From UBA940 sp031548515 (lineage in GTDB: Bacteria; Bacteroidota; Bacteroidia; Bacteroidales; Rikenellaceae): a DNA stretch of 64,000 nt. The notes under the pieces were generated by a model that worked only from the letters and a program-made list of their open reading frames with translations, was not told the DNA's origin and made no database searches. This document shows, piece by piece, positions 54,364-63,381 of the stretch; within the stretch, counting starts at the first letter, position 1; each line of letters begins with the position of its first letter. The DNA lies in NCBI GenBank assembly GCA_031548515.1, contig JAVBRB010000005.1, positions 101,585-165,584 on the forward strand. Direction: 5' to 3'. Both the position numbers and the translations under genes were made by a program.

Positions 54364-56454
54364 ATGAATCCCGTAATACATTTCCGGCGTTACGTCATCG
54401 TCCTGGCAAACGTCCTGCTGCCGGCGCTGGGGGCCTTCCCGGCGTCGGCGCAGGCGCGTCTGCAGATGCAGGGCGACAATACCGACATAGCTCGGTGGAT
54501 CGACTCCCGTTTCGCCAACGGCCAGTTGCCGCCGTTTTCATTCGTGCTCGACGAAACCCCTTCCGCCGAATTCATACGCTCGTGGCGTTGGAGCCGCGGC
54601 GGCATGGATACCGGCGAAAAAGGCGTCGTCGCACGGACATTTACATATACAGATCCCCGCAGCGGACTCCAGGCGGTTTGCGAAGTCAAGGGCTATCCTG
54701 ATTTTCGTGCAGTCGAATGGGTTCTGCATTTCCGCAACACATCGAAACACAATTCGGGCCAACTCACCCGCATCAAGACCGTCGACATGGATATGGCATA
54801 TCCCATCGCCGGCCCTCTGAAAATACACTATGCCGAGGGGAACAAAATATCGAAGTCCGACTACGCGCCGCGCACGTCCGAACTGAGGACCGGCGCTCCC
54901 CTGCATATCCAACCCCACGGAGGCCGCTCTTCGGAGGAGGCTTTTCCGTTTTTCAACCTTGAATCCGAAGGCTCGCGCCAGGGCGTTATGGTCGCCATCG
55001 GCTGGACCGGCACATGGTACGCCAACCTCGAAAAAAGTGACCCGCACACGCTTTCGCTCTCTTCGGGCATGCTCAACACCGACCTTTATCTATATCCCGG
55101 CGAAGAGATACGCACGCCGTCCATCGCCCTGATGTTCTGGAGCGGCGACCGCATGACGGGACACAACCGCTTCCGCCGGTTCACAATAGAACACAACTCA
55201 CGCAAGATAGACGGCAAACCGGTGGAATACCCGCTCTGCAGCGGCTTCAACTACCGCGATCCGCAGCCATGCAGCGAATATTCGTGCATCACGGCCGACT
55301 GGGCCATTGCAATGATTAACCGCTACATACAGTTTGGACTAAAACCCGACGTCTTCTGGCTCGACGCCGGATGGCATACCGGAGCTTCGGATTACGCACA
55401 CGGCCGCAACTGGGCAAATACCACCGGCAACTGGACCGTCGACACGACGCGCTTCCCCGAGGGGCTGAAACCGGTCGCCGACGCGGTGTGCCGCGTCGGG
55501 TCCAAGTTTATGGTATGGTTCGAACCCGAGCGCGTGGTGAAAGGCACGCAATGGGCCGTGGAACATCCCGAATGGATGCTCGACGCGCCGCAGCCCGCCG
55601 GGTCGGAACAGTCGACGTGGCTGCTGTTCGATCTGGGCAACCGCGAGGCTTGCGACTGGCTGTGCAAATACTACGGCGACATGATCGAAGCCAACGGCAT
55701 CGACTATTACCGCCAGGATTTCAACATGCTTCCCGAGCCTTACTGGGCCTCGAACGACGAACCGGGCCGCCACGGCATGCGTGAGATTCGCCACATAGAG
55801 GGGCTTTACCGCTTCTGGGACTACCTTCTGGAGCGTTTTCCGCGCCTGCTGATCGACAACTGCGCGTCGGGCGGCAAGCGCATCGACTGGGAAACCATCG
55901 GACGCAGCGCACCCCTTTGGCGCAGCGACTACTACCATCACAACGACCCCGACGGCTACCAGTGCCACACCTACGGGCTGAATTTCTTCCTTCCGGTCCA
56001 CGGCACGGGCATCCTGCTGCCCGACAAATACTCGTTCCGTTCGAGCCTTTCCTCTACTCTGATCTACAACTGGAAGATCACCGAGCCGGGCGTTTCGTTT
56101 GTCGAGATGCAGGAGCGCATCCGCGAATACCGCGACGTGCAGGCCTACTATTACGAAGACTACTACCCTCTTTCGGGTACGGGCGACCTGACCGGAACCG
56201 ACGTCTGGCTGGCCTACCAGATGCACCGTCCGTCAGACGACACAGGCATAGTAGTAGCTTTCCGCCGCCAAAACGCTCCCGCAGCGGAGTATAAAGTGCA
56301 GCTTGGTGGCCTCGCGCCCGGTGCCGAATACACCCTCATGGACTGCGATACAAATATTGAAACGACATGCAGCGGCCGCGAACTGGCCGAAGGACTGATA
56401 CTCCGCCTCGACCAGCCCCAAAGTTCGCTGCTAATAAAATACCGGAAGAACTAA
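54364..56454 (+). CDS. GH36 alpha-galactosidase-like enzyme (first of a tandem pair)
   Basis: A 696-residue enzyme with a signal peptide (about residues 1-29, ending PASAQ) and no lipobox, so probably periplasmic. It has the GH36 layout of N-terminal beta-sandwich and central barrel. The likely nucleophile is Asp452 in YYRQDFNML and the acid/base Asp522 in APLWRSDYYH. The preceding motif LLIDNCASGGKRIDWE is the family's CxGGR-like loop. GH36 enzymes remove alpha-galactose or alpha-N-acetylgalactosamine. The next gene is a paralog that starts at the base after the stop codon. The exact sugar is unknown. Confidence 0.88.
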   Translation: MNPVIHFRRYVIVLANVLLPALGAFPASAQARLQMQGDNTDIARWIDSRFANGQLPPFSFVLDETPSAEFIRSWRWSRGGMDTGEKGVVARTFTYTDPRSGLQAVCEVKGYPDFRAVEWVLHFRNTSKHNSGQLTRIKTVDMDMAYPIAGPLKIHYAEGNKISKSDYAPRTSELRTGAPLHIQPHGGRSSEEAFPFFNLESEGSRQGVMVAIGWTGTWYANLEKSDPHTLSLSSGMLNTDLYLYPGEEIRTPSIALMFWSGDRMTGHNRFRRFTIEHNSRKIDGKPVEYPLCSGFNYRDPQPCSEYSCITADWAIAMINRYIQFGLKPDVFWLDAGWHTGASDYAHGRNWANTTGNWTVDTTRFPEGLKPVADAVCRVGSKFMVWFEPERVVKGTQWAVEHPEWMLDAPQPAGSEQSTWLLFDLGNREACDWLCKYYGDMIEANGIDYYRQDFNMLPEPYWASNDEPGRHGMREIRHIEGLYRFWDYLLERFPRLLIDNCASGGKRIDWETIGRSAPLWRSDYYHHNDPDGYQCHTYGLNFFLPVHGTGILLPDKYSFRSSLSSTLIYNWKITEPGVSFVEMQERIREYRDVQAYYYEDYYPLSGTGDLTGTDVWLAYQMHRPSDDTGIVVAFRRQNAPAAEYKVQLGGLAPGAEYTLMDCDTNIETTCSGRELAEGLILRLDQPQSSLLIKYRKN

Positions 56455-58530
56455 ATGAAAAACCTATATAAACTGCTTTTGGCAGCCCTGCTTCTGACTG
56501 CAGCCCTGCCTGCCGGGGCGCAGTCGGTGATGCGCATGAAGGGCACCGACTGCGGCACGTGGAGCGAAAAAGCCTTTGCAAAAGGCAAAATTCCGCCATT
56601 TTCGTTCGTCTACGGCGACATTACGTCGGGCGAATTCATCCGGAAATGGAATTACGAGGTCCGCAACCTTACTCCGTCCGAACAGGGCGTCACGAAACGC
56701 GCATATATCTACACCGATCCGAAAACCGGTCTTCAGGTGGAGTGCCGCGTGAAAACGTTCGCTGATTTCAACGCCATGGAATGGGTCCTGCATTTCCGCA
56801 ATACGTCCGGCGCAGATACCCCCACGATCGAACAGGTAAAAGTGGTGGACCTCTCCCCGGAATCGGCCGGAAAAGGCGGTTACCTGCTCCATTACGCCGA
56901 CGGCAGCCACGCATCGAAAGAAGATTTCCACGCCCGTAGGCGCACGCTTGCGGTTGGTGATAATCACTATATGCATCCCCAGGGAGGGCGTTCCTCGTCG
57001 CATGGATTCCCGTTCTTCAACATGCAGATGCCCGGGGGAGGCATTGTCGTGGCTATCGGTTGGACCGGTAACTGGCACACCGAAATAACCCGGACGGGCG
57101 AAAACCGCGTCGACATCATGACCGGAATGAAAAATCTAGCCACCTATCTGCGGCCCGGCGAAGAGATACGCACACCCTCAACGGCAATGATCGTGTGGCA
57201 GGGCACGGAGCACATGGACGGACAGAACACCCTGAGGCGTTTTTTGCTGGCCCACCATCATCCGAAGATCGATGGCAAACCGGCCGTTTTCCCGATATGT
57301 TCGAGCTTCAACTACGGAGATCCTGCGCCCTGCAACGAATACAGCTGCCTGACATCGGACTACGCCGTTGCTCTCGTCAAACGCTACCGGCAGTTCGGGC
57401 TTGTTCCCGAAACTTTCTGGCTCGACGCCGGATGGTACTCAAAAGCCGCCGACGGGAAGCACGGTTACAACTGGGCCAACACTGTGGGTAACTGGTCAGT
57501 AGACACCGAACGTTTCCCAGATGGGCTTGGCACCATATCTGACGAAGTACATAAAACGGGCTGTAATTTCATGGTGTGGTTCGAGCCGGAACGGGTTATG
57601 AAAGACTCTGACTGGGCAATGCGGCACCCCGAATTCATGCTCGACGCAAGCGGACAGGCCGCACAACCGGGCTGGGTGAAACGCGGAAGCGTCGATTCGT
57701 TCCTGTTCAATCTGGGCGATCCGGCGGCGCACAAATGGTTCTGCGAGCAGGTTGCCGCTATGATCCGCGACAACCGCATAGATTACTACCGGCAGGATTT
57801 CAACATCGACCCAGAAGGTTTCTGGTACTCCAACGACGAACCGGGCCGCACCGGCATATGCGAAATACGTTATATCGAAGGGCTTTACGCCTTTTGGGAT
57901 TATCTGCGCACGGAGTTTCCCGGACTTCTGATCGACAACTGCGCATCGGGCGGCCGCCGCATAGACCTCGAATCGGCCTCGCGTTCGGCACCTCTGTGGC
58001 GAACCGACTACAGTTACGGCGAACCTGTAGGCTACCAGTGCCACACCTACGGCCTGAACATGTGGCTGCCGGTACATGGCACGGGCACCCAAAAATCCGA
58101 CCCTTTCACATTCCGCTCCAGCCTCGGCGCGACTATTGTTTACAACTGGAAAATAACCAACACAGACTCATCGATACCCGAAATGCAGCAACGTATGGCT
58201 GAATTCGCCGCCGTACGCCCATACTTCTACGAGGATTACTACCCTCTTACCGGCTATGGCGACATGACGGGCGACGACATCTGGTTGGCTTATCAATTGC
58301 ACCGTCCCTCAGATCAGACCGGTTTTCTGGTCGCTTTTCGCCGCGACCTTTCGCCCGATACGCAAAAAACAGTATCTTTACGTGGCCTTGACACTGCTGC
58401 CGATTACATTCTCACGAACGTCGAGAACGGCGACCGTGTGGAGGCTACCGGGCGGCAGCTCACTGACGGATTCACCCTGACCATGGGCGATGTCCGCTCG
58501 TCGCTGCTCGTCAAATATGAAAAACAATGA
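56455..58530 (+). CDS. GH36 alpha-galactosidase-like enzyme (second of a tandem pair)
   Basis: A 691-residue paralog of the upstream gene, with a signal peptide ending PAGAQ. The same motifs are present: nucleophile Asp448 in YYRQDFNID, the loop LLIDNCASGGRRIDLE, and acid/base Asp518 in APLWRTDYSYG. Its ATG directly follows the preceding TAA with no gap, so the two are translated in tandem. Differences after the acid/base (RSDYYHHND against RTDYSYGEP) may mean different linkage or aglycone preferences. Confidence 0.88.
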   Translation: MKNLYKLLLAALLLTAALPAGAQSVMRMKGTDCGTWSEKAFAKGKIPPFSFVYGDITSGEFIRKWNYEVRNLTPSEQGVTKRAYIYTDPKTGLQVECRVKTFADFNAMEWVLHFRNTSGADTPTIEQVKVVDLSPESAGKGGYLLHYADGSHASKEDFHARRRTLAVGDNHYMHPQGGRSSSHGFPFFNMQMPGGGIVVAIGWTGNWHTEITRTGENRVDIMTGMKNLATYLRPGEEIRTPSTAMIVWQGTEHMDGQNTLRRFLLAHHHPKIDGKPAVFPICSSFNYGDPAPCNEYSCLTSDYAVALVKRYRQFGLVPETFWLDAGWYSKAADGKHGYNWANTVGNWSVDTERFPDGLGTISDEVHKTGCNFMVWFEPERVMKDSDWAMRHPEFMLDASGQAAQPGWVKRGSVDSFLFNLGDPAAHKWFCEQVAAMIRDNRIDYYRQDFNIDPEGFWYSNDEPGRTGICEIRYIEGLYAFWDYLRTEFPGLLIDNCASGGRRIDLESASRSAPLWRTDYSYGEPVGYQCHTYGLNMWLPVHGTGTQKSDPFTFRSSLGATIVYNWKITNTDSSIPEMQQRMAEFAAVRPYFYEDYYPLTGYGDMTGDDIWLAYQLHRPSDQTGFLVAFRRDLSPDTQKTVSLRGLDTAADYILTNVENGDRVEATGRQLTDGFTLTMGDVRSSLLVKYEKQ

Positions 58531-58556
58531 GAATCTGTCTAAAAAACATATGAAAT

Positions 58557-60161
58557 ATGAAACGTATCTTTCACTATACGACGCTCTGCATGGGCATCTT
58601 CTGTTCGGCCGTCTCGTGCTCGGGCAGCAATCCCGGGGAAGGAGACCACGATAAACTCATATCTCTTGCCATAAGCAAAGAAACCCTCGATCTGACAGTT
58701 GGGGAGACTTTCGATCTGGCAGTAGAGGGGACTCCTTCGACGGCATCACTCGAAAATCTGAGATGGTCGAGCGAGAATACCGCAACAGCCAAATGTGAAG
58801 ACGGCGCTGTAACGGCCGTAGCTGCAGGCACTGCAACGATCAAAGCCATATGCGACGGCATAACCGCCGCATGCGAGGTCACCGTAAGACCGGCCCCAAT
58901 CGCCTTGAAATCAATAACTATCTCGCCTTCGGCAGTAACTGTCCCGAAAAGCGGCACGCAGAACCTTACGGCTGTTCTGTCACCCGAAGGCACGGCTGCT
59001 TCGCCAGACGACATCGTCTGGGATAGTTCCAACAAGGCAGCGGCCACAGTCGACCAGAACGGCTGCATTACGGCTGTCTCTGACGGACTCACGACCGTCA
59101 CCGCAACTATCGGCACGGTCACGGGTTCCTGCAACGTCGAGGTCTACACGAAAACCGCAAGCCGCACATTCACATTCTTCCAGCTCAATCTATGGGAAGG
59201 ACTGGCCAATGTTGCCGGCGGCACTCAATCGCTGATAGACCAACTTGTGGCGCTTAAACCCGACGCGGCCTCGTTCTGCGAATTCCCTTCGACCGGCAGT
59301 GCCGAGAACATTCTGTCGGCAGCCGCAACAGCCCTGTACGAGCAAACCGGTATCCCATACTACTATAACTACCTGGGAGGCAGCGGAACACGCGGGCTGC
59401 TGACGCGACATCCGATCATCTCCACCGGCATGGTAAACAACAGCGGATGGTTCTACTGCACTGTGATAGACTTCTACGGGCAGGAAATTGCACTATATGC
59501 ATCGCATTCATACTATTCGTACTATGCCTGCTACCTGCCGCGCGGATACGGCGACGGCGAGCAACCATATGGTTGGAGCAAAATATCTACCGGACCGATA
59601 ACCGATGTGGAATTCATCCTCCAGCGGGAAGAATTGTCGGGCCGCACCCGGATAGCGGACGACTTCACGGCCGACGCCAAAATCCAGGGTGAGGCGGGAC
59701 GCTTGTGCATATTCGGCGGCGACCTCAACCAACCCTCGCACCTCGACTGGACAGATGCCGCCAAGAATATGTTCGAACACAACGGGTGCGTAGTGGCATG
59801 GCCCGTCTCGACGAAATGCTATGCGAACGGCATACGCGATGCCTACCGCGAAATATACCCAGACCCTGTGGCGCACCCGGGAGTGACATGGCCCGTCTCG
59901 AATAAAGACGCTTCAAAAGCGACGCCCTGGACCGCCGACGCCGACGAACGCGACCGTATAGACTATGTATATTACCGCGTCGATACGAACATAGAGGTTC
60001 AAAAAGCGCAGATGGCAGGCCCATCGACCATGATGGCAAAAGGGGTGGCGGTGGAAGATACTTTCGTGAACAAGGCCGAAGAACTGATACTGCCGGCCAA
60101 CGGCAAGTGGCCCAGCGACCACCGCGGACTGTTCGTCACATTCAGCGTAAAATTCCGGTAG
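58557..60161 (+). CDS. Lipoprotein with two Big_2 domains and an endonuclease/exonuclease/phosphatase domain
   Basis: A 534-residue lipoprotein (signal ending AVSC, Cys21). Two bacterial Ig-like domains (about 35-112 and 117-195) precede an EEP-fold domain (about 200-534). EEP motifs are FFQLNLWEG (start), ASFCEFPSTGSAEN, the metal-binding FGGDLNQPSHLDW, DRIDYVYYR, and the terminal SDHRGLFV. EEP lipoproteins occur in mannan-type PULs, where they are thought to remove phosphate from glycans; that is from memory of the family. It is exported, so nucleic acid is a less likely substrate but not excluded. It lies 26 bp after the second GH36. Confidence 0.82.
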   Translation: MKRIFHYTTLCMGIFCSAVSCSGSNPGEGDHDKLISLAISKETLDLTVGETFDLAVEGTPSTASLENLRWSSENTATAKCEDGAVTAVAAGTATIKAICDGITAACEVTVRPAPIALKSITISPSAVTVPKSGTQNLTAVLSPEGTAASPDDIVWDSSNKAAATVDQNGCITAVSDGLTTVTATIGTVTGSCNVEVYTKTASRTFTFFQLNLWEGLANVAGGTQSLIDQLVALKPDAASFCEFPSTGSAENILSAAATALYEQTGIPYYYNYLGGSGTRGLLTRHPIISTGMVNNSGWFYCTVIDFYGQEIALYASHSYYSYYACYLPRGYGDGEQPYGWSKISTGPITDVEFILQREELSGRTRIADDFTADAKIQGEAGRLCIFGGDLNQPSHLDWTDAAKNMFEHNGCVVAWPVSTKCYANGIRDAYREIYPDPVAHPGVTWPVSNKDASKATPWTADADERDRIDYVYYRVDTNIEVQKAQMAGPSTMMAKGVAVEDTFVNKAEELILPANGKWPSDHRGLFVTFSVKFR

Positions 60162-60177
60162 AACCCCTGACAGGCAA

Positions 60178-62019
60178 ATGAAAAGATTCTTCATATTCTT
60201 CCTGCCCGGCCTGCTGTTCGCCTGCTCGAACAAGGAGCCGGTACCCGATCCGCCTCTCCCAGGCGCCGTCACTACCTACGGCCATAAATCGCTCGTCGCA
60301 GTAGATCCGGATGGGAAAGAGATAGCCTTCGGGTACGACGCTCCGCGAGATAGAAAGGTGGGGATATTCTACTTTATATGGCAAGGCGCCCACGGATACG
60401 ATAAATCGGATTATTACGGCGGAGACATCCTGCCGCCGACTGCCACAGATACCCGTTCGCCATTCGACATCAGCGAAATGGAGGTCGGACACAGCGATCC
60501 GCAGACCATACCTTTCGGCGACAAAAGCGTAATGCACCACTGGGGCAAACCATATCTCGGCTACTACGTGGGCAACGACGCATGGGTGATACGCAAACAC
60601 GCCCAAATGCTGTCGGAGGCCGGAGTGGATGTGATCTTCATCGACCTGACCAACGGATTCAGTTACCTCCCGGTCCTCGATGTACTGTGCGGCGTTTATC
60701 GCGGAATGTGGCGTGAAGGTAACCCTGTGCCGAAAATTTCATTCGTGCTGAACGCCTCCGCGGCCAAGGTGTTCAACGAATTGCAGCCGCTCTACAGCAA
60801 CACCGACAACGAGCGGCTGTGGTACGAGATGAACGGCAAGCCGCTGATACTGGCGCCCCTGAGCGTGAAAGACGAGGCGAATACGAGCCGGTTCACCTTA
60901 CGCCACGCATGGTTCGACACCCAGTACAACTGGGGTGGCGCCTGGTGGGGAGACGGAGTAGATAAATGGTCATGGGGAGATTTCTCACCGCAGCGCAGCG
61001 TCCATGAGGAGATGTCCGTCATGGCGGCCAGCCATGCCAATTTCAATATAGGGCGAAGCTACTCCGGCAACTCTCCTGCAGAGAAAGGAGGAAGCCAGCC
61101 GGCAAACACCACGGCCGGACAGCGCGCCGCGGGAACCTATTTCAAACAGCAGTTCCAGCGTGCCATCGACTGCGATCCGGACTTCATATTCATAACGGCA
61201 TGGAACGAATGGGTCGCGCAGAGGCAGGTCAACGGGGACGGAACGTCCTATCCATGGTTCCTGGGCAAGCGCATATACAACGGAGACTCTTTCTTCGTGG
61301 ATTGCTATAACCACGAATACAGCCGCGATATCGAACCGTGCACCGACGATTTCCGCGACACGTACTATTACTACATGGCCGATTATATCCGCCGGTACAA
61401 GGGGGCCGAAGCTGTCAAACCGGTCGACAAGATCCACAAGATCGACATCGACGGCAAATTCGCCGAATGGGACCTGCTCTCCACCCGCTACAGGGATTAC
61501 ACCGGCGACACCGAGGAGCGCGACCATTTCGGATACGGTTACAAGAACATCAGCCTGAAGAACGCCACCGGGCGCAACGATTTCCGTTACGCCAAAGTAG
61601 CCACCGACTGCAAATCCATATTCTTTTACGCCGAAACCGTCGACGAGATCACACCTCACAGCGATCCCAATTGGATGAGGCTGTTCATCTCTGTCAAAGG
61701 CGGTACCGGACCGTCGTGGGAGGGTTTCCAGTGGGTCGTGAACAACAGCGTCACGAGCAGCAGCAAGACTACCATCCAGAAATCGAAAGGCGGCTGGAAC
61801 TGGGAAACCGCCGCGGCAGTCGAATACGCCGTATCGGGCAACAAAATTGAGATCGCCATTCCTCTTTCGGCACTGGGCATAACCGACGCACGCAACTTCA
61901 CAGTCGATTTCAAATGGGTGGACAACAGCGTGGCCGGCGGCGATATCTGCGAATGCATGAGTGACGGCGACTCCGCTCCCGGAGGCCGTTTCCGCTACCG
62001 TTATATTTTCGAATATTGA
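60178..62019 (+). CDS. Putative GH99/GH71-like glycosidase lipoprotein with DOMON-like C-terminus
   Basis: A 613-residue lipoprotein (signal ending LLFAC, Cys16). The central barrel (about 55-420) contains KVGIFYFIWQG at its start, VIFIDLTNGFSYLPVLDVL, and IFITAWNEWVAQRQ with a likely catalytic Glu. This NEW context is shared with clan GH-A-like and GH99/GH71-type endo-acting enzymes. The C-terminal part (about 420-613: KIDIDGKFAEWDL, FFYAETVDEITPHSD, AVEYAVSGNKIEIAIPLSALGI) is a DOMON/CBM9-like carbohydrate-binding fold. Family assignment is by pattern only. It follows the EEP gene by 16 bp. Confidence 0.65.
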   Translation: MKRFFIFFLPGLLFACSNKEPVPDPPLPGAVTTYGHKSLVAVDPDGKEIAFGYDAPRDRKVGIFYFIWQGAHGYDKSDYYGGDILPPTATDTRSPFDISEMEVGHSDPQTIPFGDKSVMHHWGKPYLGYYVGNDAWVIRKHAQMLSEAGVDVIFIDLTNGFSYLPVLDVLCGVYRGMWREGNPVPKISFVLNASAAKVFNELQPLYSNTDNERLWYEMNGKPLILAPLSVKDEANTSRFTLRHAWFDTQYNWGGAWWGDGVDKWSWGDFSPQRSVHEEMSVMAASHANFNIGRSYSGNSPAEKGGSQPANTTAGQRAAGTYFKQQFQRAIDCDPDFIFITAWNEWVAQRQVNGDGTSYPWFLGKRIYNGDSFFVDCYNHEYSRDIEPCTDDFRDTYYYYMADYIRRYKGAEAVKPVDKIHKIDIDGKFAEWDLLSTRYRDYTGDTEERDHFGYGYKNISLKNATGRNDFRYAKVATDCKSIFFYAETVDEITPHSDPNWMRLFISVKGGTGPSWEGFQWVVNNSVTSSSKTTIQKSKGGWNWETAAAVEYAVSGNKIEIAIPLSALGITDARNFTVDFKWVDNSVAGGDICECMSDGDSAPGGRFRYRYIFEY

Positions 62020-62044
62020 CAAACTAACATAATACTTACCTGAA

Positions 62045-63205
62045 ATGACTGACAAACAACAAAAAACCTCGATCGCAACGCTGCTGCCCGTATTGTTCGG
62101 GTTCTTCGTGATGGGCTTCGTTGATATCGTCGGCGTGGGAACGAGCTACGCCAAGGCCGACTTCGGCCTCACGGAAACGGTAGCCGGACTGATCCCTCTG
62201 ATGATTTTTATCTGGTTCCTGCTGTTGGGCATCCCCACTGCCCTGCTGATGAACCGCATAGGGCGTAAGAACACTGTCCAGATAAGCAATCTGGTTACCA
62301 TAGTGGGCATGCTGATCCCCCTGCTGTCGTATAATTTCATTTCATGCCTTGCAGCCTTCGCACTGCTCGGTATCGGGAACGCCATGCTACAGGTTTCGCT
62401 GAACCCCCTGCTTACCAATGTCGTGAAAGGCGGTTCGCTGACATCGTCGCTCACGGCGGGCCAGGTCATCAAGGCCGTTTCGTCGTTTTGCGGCCCGTTC
62501 ATCGCCGCATTCGCCGCAAAAAGCCTCGGCAGCTGGCAATACATTTTCCCTATCTATGCCGGAATAACCCTGCTGTCGGCCCTATGGCTGATGACTTCCA
62601 AAATCAAGGAGGAAAAACCCGAATCGGCCGCCACGCTGGGACAAAGCTTTGGATTGCTCAGGGACCGCACCATACTGTTCTGTTTCCTGGCTATCGTATT
62701 CGTGGTGGGCACCGACGTGGGATTCAACACCGTAACTCCGAAGATTCTGATAGAAAGAGCAGGCATGCCCGTCGAAGACGCGGGTCTGGGATCCAGCGTC
62801 TATTTCCTCTGCCGCACGATAGGCGCGTTCATCGGAGCGTTCCTTCTTGCACGTATCTCCGACATGAAGTACTATAAGATACACGTGTTCGTACTGCTCG
62901 CCGCGACAGCAATGCTTTTCTTCGTACAGGAAACCATACCTGTTCTTGCTGCAGTAGGGATAGCCGGATACGGCATTTCCAGCCTGTTCGCAGTGATATT
63001 CTCACAGGCGATCAAAGCGCATCCCGAACATGCCAACAATATTTCGGGGCTTATGATAACCGGCATCTGCGGCGGCGGTGTCGTCGCCCCTTTGATGGGT
63101 GTCGCCAGCGATGCGGCAGGCTCTCAGACAGGCTCGCTGATTGTGATAACGGCGGCGGTGCTTTACCTGCTCTTCTTCGCCTTCGCGGTAAAACCTGCGA
63201 AGTAG
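62045..63205 (+). CDS. MFS sugar transporter (inner membrane)
   Basis: A 386-residue major-facilitator protein with about twelve hydrophobic segments. The N-terminal part FFVMGFVDIVGVGTSYAKADFGL and the loop LMNRIGRKN (motif A-like) resemble the fucose/glucose/mannose:H+ symporter group seen in many Bacteroidota sugar loci. It would carry the released monosaccharide or short oligosaccharide into the cytoplasm for the kinase. Last gene of the GH2 operon, 25 bp after the GH99-like gene, and followed by an inverted repeat. Confidence 0.85.
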   Translation: MTDKQQKTSIATLLPVLFGFFVMGFVDIVGVGTSYAKADFGLTETVAGLIPLMIFIWFLLLGIPTALLMNRIGRKNTVQISNLVTIVGMLIPLLSYNFISCLAAFALLGIGNAMLQVSLNPLLTNVVKGGSLTSSLTAGQVIKAVSSFCGPFIAAFAAKSLGSWQYIFPIYAGITLLSALWLMTSKIKEEKPESAATLGQSFGLLRDRTILFCFLAIVFVVGTDVGFNTVTPKILIERAGMPVEDAGLGSSVYFLCRTIGAFIGAFLLARISDMKYYKIHVFVLLAATAMLFFVQETIPVLAAVGIAGYGISSLFAVIFSQAIKAHPEHANNISGLMITGICGGGVVAPLMGVASDAAGSQTGSLIVITAAVLYLLFFAFAVKPAK

Positions 63206-63223
63206 ACAAAGGTATTGTTTTAA

Positions 63224-63253
63224 GAACGGCGGCACCCGAAGATGCCGCCGTTC
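63224..63253. terminator. Inverted repeat after the MFS gene
   Basis: GAACGGCGGCA and TGCCGCCGTTC, perfect 11-bp arms around an 8-base loop. There is no T tract, so termination strength is uncertain. Confidence 0.6.
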
Positions 63254-63381
63254 GTGCAGGTGATGGAGAACCGGCTTACCCGTTAAACCCGATGTTGACG
63301 TAATACCCCCCGGCATATACTTTTTATATCGGGCACTTCACCGCCGCCTGTTGCTTGTTTGTCTCTTCCACGATCTGCCGA

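Noticed and set aside
55339..56226. 295-aa minus-strand frame inside the first GH36 gene
   Set aside because: Typical antisense shadow in high-GC coding DNA; the GH36 motifs on the plus strand are complete.
60985..62055. 356-aa minus-strand frame inside the GH99-like gene
   Set aside because: Opposite a lipoprotein gene in a tight operon; repetitive Val/Ala composition and no recognisable domain.
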